Assembly: GCF_023559245.1 (NCBI RefSeq)
Contig: NZ_CP097462.1
Location: 558,001-622,000 of the forward strand
DNA from: Sphingomonas sp. KRR8
GTDB taxonomy: Bacteria; Pseudomonadota; Alphaproteobacteria; Sphingomonadales; Sphingomonadaceae
Reading direction: 5' to 3'
DNA length: 64,000 nt
Shown: one piece after another, positions 57,876-64,000 of the stretch
Layout of the letters: the number at the start of each line of letters is the position of its first letter
How positions within the stretch are numbered: the first letter of the stretch is position 1
Program-made: the position numbers and the translations under genes
The notes under the pieces: generated by a model
What the model was told of the DNA's origin: nothing
Database searches by the model: none
The model's input: only the letters and a program-made list of their open reading frames with translations

Positions 57876-59083
57876 CGGATATCACCCAAGCGGTAGCGGA
57901 GGTACACCGAGCCGCCCACATCGGTCTTCGGGTCCGGTCCAGCGAAGCTGAGCTTGCGCCAGGAGGCCTGAACCCCGGCAGAGATGCGGTCGTTGATCAG
58001 GCGATCGTAGGCGGCACTTGCCGTGTAGAAAGTGGAGCTGCCGGTCTGGTTGGCAATTCGGTACCCGCCAGTCCGGGCGACCGAGGCCGAGCCCTGGATC
58101 GAATCCTTGGGGCCAAGCTTGCGGTAATATTCCAGCGAAGCAGTGGTCGAGACCGGCGCCGCACCGATCACCGAACTTTGGGTGCGTCGAGCCGCACGGG
58201 CACAGATCCGCTCATATTCCAGCTGGCGGCACAGGGAGCCGTCGAGCGCGAGGTTGATGCTGGACGAGTTGTCGATTCCCGTGACGCCGAAGTCCTGCGT
58301 CGTGCGGACAAAGCCGACAGCCGCGCTCAGGTCCCAATGTTCGCTCAGCTGGGCGGTTACTGTTGCCTGCGGCCCGATCTCGAAGATGGAGCGGCCGAAC
58401 TTGTAGTCGGCGTACTGCACCAGCAGGCGGCCCCCAACCGAGAGGCGCTCGTTCAGCTGGCGATTATAGCCAACCGTGGTGTTGTAGGACGTGTAATCGA
58501 GGACGTTGCTGCCCGCCACGAACAAGTGCTGCGCGCCGGCCGTGATATTCAGCGCGTCCTTCGGAGACAGCACGATGTTAGCGCCGCCGCTGCCGGACAG
58601 CGTGTACTGGCGTTGGTTCAGGCCGAACAGGTTTGGATCAACGATCACCACCGTCGACGGAATGGCTGGGTCGGGCGTGACGGATCCTGCCGGAACGCCA
58701 TAGAAGCGCGAGCCCAGCTGACCGCCGATATCGCCGCTCAGGCCCAGGTTGCCGAACAGCGTGACCTTCTCGTTGGCGACATAGCGCGTGTTGGCCGAAA
58801 GGTTGAACACCTGCTTGTTGCCGTAGCGGCGGAAATAGGCGTCATTCTCGACGTAGGCCGAGATGCTGGAGCTGGTCCGCTCCGTCGTCCAGCCATGATA
58901 GCCGTAGAGCGAAAAGCGCCCGAAGGCGCTTCCCGTGTCACCGCCGGGGGCGAGCAGCGGGTTGGTCGAATAACCAAGACCCGCACTCACATCGACGTAA
59001 GTCTGGCTCTTGGCCGATATCGCGGAAGGTACAGCAAGCGCCGAGGCGGCGAGCAGTCCAAGGGTCAGTGGGCGCGTCATCAT
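57872..59083 (-). CDS. Outer-membrane beta-barrel protein of the exopolysaccharide locus
   Basis: A 403-residue protein with a signal peptide (LTLGLLAASALAVPSAISA) and repeating amphipathic beta strands ending in aromatic residues, for example VDVSAGLGYSTNPLL, YTLSGSGGANIVLSP, YNTTVGYNRQLNERLSVGG, and a final strand GGSVYLRYRLGDIR. Two cysteines (LCRQL and RICAR) are close together in a loop. It resembles the large barrels found between GumB- and GumC-type genes in sphingomonads and presumably helps the polymer across the outer membrane. It overlaps both neighbours by ATGA. Confidence 0.85.
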   Translation of the reverse strand: MMTRPLTLGLLAASALAVPSAISAKSQTYVDVSAGLGYSTNPLLAPGGDTGSAFGRFSLYGYHGWTTERTSSSISAYVENDAYFRRYGNKQVFNLSANTRYVANEKVTLFGNLGLSGDIGGQLGSRFYGVPAGSVTPDPAIPSTVVIVDPNLFGLNQRQYTLSGSGGANIVLSPKDALNITAGAQHLFVAGSNVLDYTSYNTTVGYNRQLNERLSVGGRLLVQYADYKFGRSIFEIGPQATVTAQLSEHWDLSAAVGFVRTTQDFGVTGIDNSSSINLALDGSLCRQLEYERICARAARRTQSSVIGAAPVSTTASLEYYRKLGPKDSIQGSASVARTGGYRIANQTGSSTFYTASAAYDRLINDRISAGVQASWRKLSFAGPDPKTDVGGSVYLRYRLGDIR

Positions 59084-59676
59084 GGAACCACCAATGTGTC
59101 GCCGCTCATGATCTGCGGGTTCTGCGCGGGAGTGATGCGGCTACCGCTGCCCTTGATTGCGTCACCAAGCCCGATGCGAATGGTGGTGAGACCTTCGCCG
59201 ACCTTGCGGACGATGCGGATGTTGTTGAGGTCGGCGAACTCCGTCGGCCCACCAGCAATGCTCAAGGCTTCGAGCGCGTTGACGTAGCGGCCCGGGGTGA
59301 AGGTGCCCGGTCCCTTGACCTTGCCGATGACCGAGAACTGAAAGCCGGCGGGGTTCTTCACCGACACGGTGACCTGCGGGACCTGGCCGCGATATTGCGG
59401 CTGCAGGCCTGCGGTAATGATCCGCTCAAGCTCCGAAGGAAGGCGGCCGGATGCCACGACCTGTCCCACCAGCGGGAAGGCGAACGTCCCGTCCGGCAAC
59501 ACCCGAACCGACCGCTGGAGCCGCTCATCACCCCACACTAGGATGTCGAGTTCGTCGCCCGGGTTGATGCGATAGGCGACGCCCGGGGTGGCCGCGCTGG
59601 CCTGCGCCTTGGCGGTGTCGGCGATGCCGCCAACGGCCATTGCGATCATCATGAACAAAAAAGTAAGCAATCGCAC
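59080..59676 (-). CDS. GumB/Wza-type polysaccharide export protein
   Basis: A 198-residue secreted export protein with the Poly_export domain: YRINPGDELDILVWGDERLQRSVRVLPDGTFAFPLVG, then SLBB-like VTVSVKNPAGFQFSVIGKVKGPGTF and LEALSIAGGPTEFADLNNIRIVRK-type segments. The frame is open to ATG 59703, but GAGGGG lies seven bases before GTG 59676, and the signal peptide (LLTFLFMMIAMAVGG) begins there, so GTG 59676 is preferred. No lipobox cysteine is seen. It is the first gene of the minus-strand export operon and divergent from the TPR lipoprotein gene. Confidence 0.92.
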   Translation of the reverse strand: MRLLTFLFMMIAMAVGGIADTAKAQASAATPGVAYRINPGDELDILVWGDERLQRSVRVLPDGTFAFPLVGQVVASGRLPSELERIITAGLQPQYRGQVPQVTVSVKNPAGFQFSVIGKVKGPGTFTPGRYVNALEALSIAGGPTEFADLNNIRIVRKVGEGLTTIRIGLGDAIKGSGSRITPAQNPQIMSGDTLVVP

Positions 59677-59768
59677 GCTAGATCCCCTCACACGAACCAT
59701 CATGCGCCGAAGCGCCAGCTCTCACGCTTCTGGTCACAATTCACTCAAAGGTCTAGTGGCACCGACCT

Positions 59769-61199
59769 ATGAATCTTCGGTTGCATTCCACCCTGTTCCT
59801 CTTTGCGACGCTGTCGGCCAGCCTCTTGCTGACCGCTTGCAACTCACGGGAAGCCAAGAGCCAGACCGCTGTAAACCAGTATCAGACAGCGGTCGCCCAA
59901 GGTGATGTGCAAGCGATCAGGAAGGCCTTGCTTGCCCTGGTCGCGGCCGATGACACGCAGGCGCAATATTGGGTCGAACTGGGCAAGGTGCAGGTCCAGC
60001 TTGGAGATCTCGGCGCCGCGTTCAACGCCTTTCAGCGCGCCTACGAGCTCAATCGGGCCGATCCGGCCGTGCTGGGCTTCCTGACCCAGATCGCGCTTCG
60101 CGGCGGGCAGCTGGATCAGGCCGAGAAATATGCGCGCGAGCTCGAGCTGGTGAACGCCAGCGATCCCGCCGTGCCGCTTACCTATGGCTATGTTGCTCTT
60201 CGGCGCGGCGACCTTGCCGAGGCCGACAAGCAAGCCGGACTCATTCTGGCGGCCAACAGCTTCGACCCGAGCGGCAAGGTGCTGCGGTCGCGTGTGCGGC
60301 TTCAGGAAGGCAAGCCGGACGAAGCAGTCGCCCTGCTGCGGGAACAGGTACAGGCGCAGCCGTCCGACCAGCTCAGCCTCAGGGCGCTGCTGGGGCTCTA
60401 TGAGTATCGCGAGCAGTGGGCGGATGCGGGCTCAACGGCCCGACTGCTGCTCAACTGGGTGCCCAAGGATCAGGATGTCCGTGGACGGTTGATCCTTGCC
60501 GAAATCCGAGCCGGCAGGCCGCAAGCCGCGCTTCCGGATCTCAAGGCCGGGCTCAGTCAGGCTTCCTCGCAGGAGGCAACGGCGCTGCTGAACCCGTGGC
60601 TGCTCACCGGTCAGGCTGATCTGGCGCTTCCCGTGGCCGTCCGCGCGGGCGAGGAGGCGCCGCTCGAGAAGAAGGTGGCGATCGCCAACTTCATCCTTCG
60701 CGCCGGCAAGCCCAAGCTCGTCGCCGACATGCTCGAGGGCAGCGCTACCGAGCCGGTGACCGCCACCAACATCAATGCCAATGCGCTCTACGCGACAGCG
60801 ATTGGAATGCTTGGTCAGGCAGGGCCGGCGGTGCAACTACTGAACGAAGCTCTTGCGCTGGACGGAGCTAACGTGAAGGCCCTGCGGGGTCGCGCCATGC
60901 TTCGGAGCAGGGCAGGGCAGCATCAGGGAGCCATCGAAGACGCCCAGAAGTTCGTTGCGGCCGACCGTGCGTCGTCCGAGGCGCGCTTGCTTCTGGCCAA
61001 CACCTATGTGGCCGCCGGGCAACCCGATGCGGCGAAAAGGACTCTTTGGGACGGATTTCACGATATTCCGGCGGACCGATCCATTTACCAGGCGTTACAA
61101 TCCTTCGTTCAACGAATGGATGGGCCTTCGGCAGCCCAGTCCCTCCGGGAAGAATATAATGATCAGCGAAACGACGCGATGATTCGGAGCTTCGCATGA
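59769..61199 (+). CDS. Tetratricopeptide-repeat lipoprotein of the exopolysaccharide locus
   Basis: A 476-residue protein with a lipoprotein signal (FLFATLSASLLLTAC, lipobox LTAC with Cys near residue 24). About ten TPR-like helix pairs follow, for example YWVELGKVQVQLGDLGAAFNAFQRAYELN and ALYATAIGMLGQAGPAVQLLNEALALD. It resembles the PrsT/PEP-CTERM type TPR proteins found in EPS clusters, which likely scaffold the secretion complex at the periplasmic face. It is divergent from the GumB gene across 92 bases, and its stop overlaps the sugar transferase start (ATGA). Confidence 0.9.
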   Translation: MNLRLHSTLFLFATLSASLLLTACNSREAKSQTAVNQYQTAVAQGDVQAIRKALLALVAADDTQAQYWVELGKVQVQLGDLGAAFNAFQRAYELNRADPAVLGFLTQIALRGGQLDQAEKYARELELVNASDPAVPLTYGYVALRRGDLAEADKQAGLILAANSFDPSGKVLRSRVRLQEGKPDEAVALLREQVQAQPSDQLSLRALLGLYEYREQWADAGSTARLLLNWVPKDQDVRGRLILAEIRAGRPQAALPDLKAGLSQASSQEATALLNPWLLTGQADLALPVAVRAGEEAPLEKKVAIANFILRAGKPKLVADMLEGSATEPVTATNINANALYATAIGMLGQAGPAVQLLNEALALDGANVKALRGRAMLRSRAGQHQGAIEDAQKFVAADRASSEARLLLANTYVAAGQPDAAKRTLWDGFHDIPADRSIYQALQSFVQRMDGPSAAQSLREEYNDQRNDAMIRSFA

Positions 61200-62692
61200 G
61201 TTCTGGGACCGAGACGGTCGTGGCGGAGCCGGGAGTGGCCGAGCCGCGGGCGACCGTGCCCGCGCGTCCGCGCCTGGTGGACAATGCGGTTCGCTTCACG
61301 TCCAACATCGTCGGGCCGCTGCTGTTCCTGCGCGACATCCTGAGTTGCGCACTGGCAGTTCCGATTGCCTATTTCCTGTACGAGTTGCTGGTGGGCCAGC
61401 GGCTGGTCATCTCCGTCCACCTGTTCGCGGGCACGGCGATGGTCGGAACCTTCATCCTGCTTCGCGCGAGCAAGGACAGCTACCTCCAGAACCTGTTCAC
61501 CATCAGCGAGCGCGGCGACAGCGCGGTGTTCGACGCCCTTCTTGCGGGCCTGGTCGCAACCGCCCTCGTGTTCCTGGCGGGCATGGTGGATGGCTTCTCG
61601 CGCGGGATGAGTTCGCTCTATCTCGTGGTCACGGTCATTCTCCTCGGCGCGTCGAGGCCGATCTTCCGCGGTATCCTGAACCGCCTCGCCAGGCGTGAGG
61701 TGATCGGCCAGCGCATCGCCTTTTATGGTGCCGATGCCGACTCCATCGAGGCGATCAGGCGCGTGCTCGGGACCAGCGGCCTCGCCCATCTGCGCTTCGT
61801 GGGCTTTGCGGACGATCGTCCCAAGATCAGGGAAATCGACGCCATGCCATTCCTTGGCGGCAGCGAGGACTTGGCTGGCATGGCGCGTAAGGGGCAGGTG
61901 GACCAGGTCCTGATCAGCGTTCGGAACCTGCCGCCCGAACGGCTTCACGAAATCATGGACCGGTTGAGTTCGGTCTGCGTCGATATCTCGCTCATTCCCG
62001 ACCAGGCGGTCGATCTCGCGCCGGACTACCGGGTCCGCCTGCTCGGCACGCTTCCGGTGCTGACCTTGTGGCAGCGGCCGTGGCGTGACGTCAGCGGGCT
62101 TGTGAAGCGCCTGGAAGACGTCGTGCTCTCGACCATCGCGCTGATCCTTCTCTCGCCGATCATGCTGTTCACCGCGCTGCTGATCCGGCTGACCAGCGCC
62201 GGCCCGGTTCTGTTCGTCCAGCCGCGGGTCGGCTTCAACAACGAAGTCATTCAGGTCTACAAGTTCCGGTCGATGTACGCCGACCTGACGGATCTTGTCG
62301 GCCACCAGACCACGACCAAGTCAGACCCCCGCATCACTCCGGTTGGGCGCATCATCCGCCGCCTCAGCATCGATGAGCTTCCGCAGCTTCTCAATGTCTT
62401 CAAGGGTGACATGTCGATGGTCGGCCCGCGGCCGCATGCGACCCACATGCGGGTGGGCGACCTCTATTACCAGGAGGCAGTCAAGGGTTACGCGGGCCGC
62501 CATCGGGTCAAGCCCGGTATCACCGGCCTTGCGCAGGTGAAGGGCCTGCGCGGCGAGATCCGCACGATGGACCGCGCCAAGCGGCGGGTTGAGCTCGATC
62601 AGGAATATATCAACCGCTGGTCGGTCGGCCTCGACATCTGGATCCTGCTGCTGACCGTGCGGGCCGTGTTCCTGGACAGCGATGCCTACTGA
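61196..62692 (+). CDS. Exopolysaccharide-initiating polyprenyl glycosylphosphotransferase
   Basis: A 498-residue membrane enzyme that transfers the first sugar phosphate (commonly glucose-1-phosphate) onto undecaprenyl phosphate to begin the EPS repeat unit. It has N-terminal membrane helices, a CoA-binding-like central domain (RIAFYGADADSIEAIRRVL), and another helix at about 310-335. The catalytic bacterial sugar-transferase domain shows QPRVGFNNEVIQVYKFRSMYAD, DPRITPVGRIIRRLSIDELPQLLNVF and GDMSMVGPRPHA. It resembles GumD, PssA and WcaJ. Its ATG overlaps the TPR gene, and the WecG-type gene starts inside its end. Confidence 0.95.
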   Translation: MSSGTETVVAEPGVAEPRATVPARPRLVDNAVRFTSNIVGPLLFLRDILSCALAVPIAYFLYELLVGQRLVISVHLFAGTAMVGTFILLRASKDSYLQNLFTISERGDSAVFDALLAGLVATALVFLAGMVDGFSRGMSSLYLVVTVILLGASRPIFRGILNRLARREVIGQRIAFYGADADSIEAIRRVLGTSGLAHLRFVGFADDRPKIREIDAMPFLGGSEDLAGMARKGQVDQVLISVRNLPPERLHEIMDRLSSVCVDISLIPDQAVDLAPDYRVRLLGTLPVLTLWQRPWRDVSGLVKRLEDVVLSTIALILLSPIMLFTALLIRLTSAGPVLFVQPRVGFNNEVIQVYKFRSMYADLTDLVGHQTTTKSDPRITPVGRIIRRLSIDELPQLLNVFKGDMSMVGPRPHATHMRVGDLYYQEAVKGYAGRHRVKPGITGLAQVKGLRGEIRTMDRAKRRVELDQEYINRWSVGLDIWILLLTVRAVFLDSDAY

Positions 62693-63431
62693 TCGGGTCG
62701 CGTTCCTCGGTGTCCGTTTTGATCCGTTGACCATGACCCAGGTCCTCGAACGGATGGCCGCGGTCACGAGCGACAGCCCTTATGGCTATGTGGTCACGCC
62801 GAACGTCGACCATGTGGTGCGGCTCGATTCAGCGCCCGACCGCGACCTTCTGCTTCCCCTGTAAGAGACGGCGGATATATCCGTCTGCGACAGCCGCATC
62901 ATCCAGAAGCTTGGCCAGATCCACGGCCTCGACTTGCCTCTCGTGGCAGGAAGTGATCTCACCGTTCGGTTGTTCGAACAGGTAATCCGGCCCGGCGACC
63001 GGATCGCAATTGTCGGCGGGAGCAAGGAGCTTCGTCAGGCCCTCCAGGCCCGCTACCCGGCGGTCGGATTCACCCAGTACCTCGCCCCGATGGGGCTCCG
63101 TCGCGATGCCGAAGCGCGCCGATCCGCGGCGGCCTTCATCGCGCAGGCCCGGGCGCGTTTCACGTTCATTGCCGTAGGCTCACCCCAGCAGGAGATGGTG
63201 GCGGGCGCCGTTCGTTCCTTTCCCGAAGCGCGCGGTATGGCCTTATGCATCGGCGCATCCCTTGAGTTCATCACCGGAGACCAGCGTCGGGCACCGCGAA
63301 TCCTCCAGCAACTCAGCCTCGAATGGGCCTACCGCCTGGCCAGCGACCCGGGTCGGCTGTGGCGTCGGTATCTGGTCGAAGGTCCGCGCGTGTTCCGAAT
63401 GGCGCTGCGAGAGCGGGGGCGGCACCGCTGA
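62682..63431 (+). pseudogene. WecG/TagA/CpsF-family glycosyltransferase with an in-frame TAA
   Basis: One reading frame of 250 codons encodes a GumM/WecG-type glycosyltransferase but is cut by TAA at 62862-62864 (codon 61). Before it are FLGVRFDPLTMTQVLERM and GYVVTPNVDHVVRLD. After it, in the same frame, come ETADISVCDSRIIQKLGQIHG, LPLVAGSDLTVRLFEQV, IAIVGGSK, FIAVGSPQQEMVAG and CIGASLEFITGDQRRAP. The family usually has Tyr at this point (LY-x-x-AD), so a single base change from TAC or TAT explains the stop. It is either a recent nonsense mutation, a sequencing error, or readthrough; without the stop the product is 249 residues, the normal length. Confidence 0.85.
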
Positions 63432-64000
63432 TGCTGCAGATCGAGACTCGTACGGGCGCTCGCCACCTGCAGCTGGGTGCGCCGACACCTCCGCCGCCAC
63501 CATCGCCGCGAGCCATTCTCGCGCGCCGTCGCCGGCGGCGCCTGATTATCGCCGCAGTGGTCATGGCGGCGCTTGCCGTCGCCGCCGCGCTGTGGTGGTT
63601 CCAACCCTGGCGCGGGCATGCGAAGCAATCAGCGAGCGCCGCCAGCGCCGCCGCGGCGGGTAGCCCGGTTTCGACCAGCGTCCTGCCGGCATTGCCGCCG
63701 CCGGACCTATTCCGTCCGCTGACGCCGGAGGACGCAATCGCGCAGAACGCGGAGCGGCCCATTGTGACGCGGCCGGACACGGCGGCGGCAAAGTTCCGGT
63801 TCAGCGGCGACGTGATCAGCAGGCTGCGCGCGGTCGATTGCCTGACCCAGGCCGTCTATTACGAGGCGGCTTCCGAGGGCGTGGACGGGGGCAGGGCGGT
63901 CGCGCAGGTGGTGCTGAACCGCCTCCGGCATCCGGGTTTTCCCAACAGCGTTTGCGGTGTCGTTTACCAGGGGAGCAACAAGGCGACCGGCTGCCAGTTC
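63431..64000 (+). CDS. Cell-wall hydrolase, SleB type (partial at window edge)
   Basis: At least 190 residues, open to the window end. A proline-rich cytoplasmic start (APTPPPPPSPRAI) precedes a basic stretch and one membrane helix (LIIAAVVMAALAVAAALWWF), then a variable periplasmic linker. The hydrolase_2 domain follows: RLRAVDCLTQAVYYEAASEG, GGRAVAQVVLNRLRHPGFP and SVCGVVYQGSNKATGCQF. It probably cleaves peptidoglycan, as SleB-like proteins do. Its ATG shares one base with the preceding stop (TGATG), so it is part of the EPS operon transcript. Confidence 0.9.
   Translation, partial: MLQIETRTGARHLQLGAPTPPPPPSPRAILARRRRRRLIIAAVVMAALAVAAALWWFQPWRGHAKQSASAASAAAAGSPVSTSVLPALPPPDLFRPLTPEDAIAQNAERPIVTRPDTAAAKFRFSGDVISRLRAVDCLTQAVYYEAASEGVDGGRAVAQVVLNRLRHPGFPNSVCGVVYQGSNKATGCQF

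Noticed and set aside
62865..63431. A separate gene starting after the TAA (for example at TTG 62934).
   Set aside because: The downstream half continues the same family in the same frame and lacks its own N-terminal acceptor region; a broken single gene explains it better.

Overview
The window is a gene-dense, GC-rich chromosomal segment that reads as an alphaproteobacterium of the order Sphingomonadales. This rests on the order nuoM-nuoN-birA-coaX-rnj-DUF1467, a CpdR-type cell-cycle regulator, a SapC-family protein, a cysD/cysNC pair, a short AtpC, and an exopolysaccharide (EPS) export cluster of the GumB/GumC/GumD/GumM type. There are about 60 genes, one tRNA (Val, GAC), and no insertion sequence, integrase, prophage or CRISPR array. 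The genome is compact: many co-directional genes overlap by ATGA or TGATG, and four convergent pairs share stop-codon bases.

Layout. 1-5754 (+): end of the nuo operon, biotin ligase, pantothenate kinase, RNase J and a small membrane protein. 5751-11658: a large polar-type coiled-coil membrane protein (-), an unusual nucleotidyltransferase/membrane fusion, and a DUF2336 gene overlapping a soluble histidine kinase. 11669-18492: gltX-gltA, ComEC, an RhlE-like DEAD helicase and a small secreted protein. 18640-21127: SapC protein, a strong terminator, N-formylglutamate amidohydrolase, cpdR and tRNA-Val. 21526-26351: sulfate activation (cysD, cysNC), ammonium transporter and a possible small zinc-ribbon protein.

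26422-35099: the main accessory region. It holds a TetR regulator, an FrhB-like Fe-S protein paired with a polysaccharide pyruvyl transferase (both -), and divergently a TonB-dependent receptor with a glycine-rich insert, an ATP-grasp enzyme overlapping a luciferase-like flavin oxidoreductase, and a SIMPL protein. 35442-44385: aldehyde dehydrogenase, secreted hypothetical, a lone cpaF, and the F1 operon atpHAGDC. 44501-55515: GNAT, DUF1203, Ada, Fe-S photolyase, CAP protein, PriA, purC, two tiny genes, a LysR regulator and ParC.

55625-64000: EPS locus. On the minus strand lie a GumB/Wza-like protein, an outer-membrane barrel, a GumC/Wzz protein and a tyrosine-kinase-like ATPase. On the plus strand lie a TPR lipoprotein, the initiating sugar-phosphate transferase, a WecG/TagA-type glycosyltransferase interrupted by one in-frame TAA, and the start of a SleB-type cell-wall hydrolase.

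The best candidates for unusual biology are the FrhB-like/pyruvyl transferase pair beside the receptor/ATP-grasp/flavin oxidoreductase genes, the nonsense codon in the EPS glycosyltransferase, the tandem microgenes upstream of purC, and an orphan terminator between cpaF and atpC. All functions are assigned by reading translated sequences; no database search was possible.
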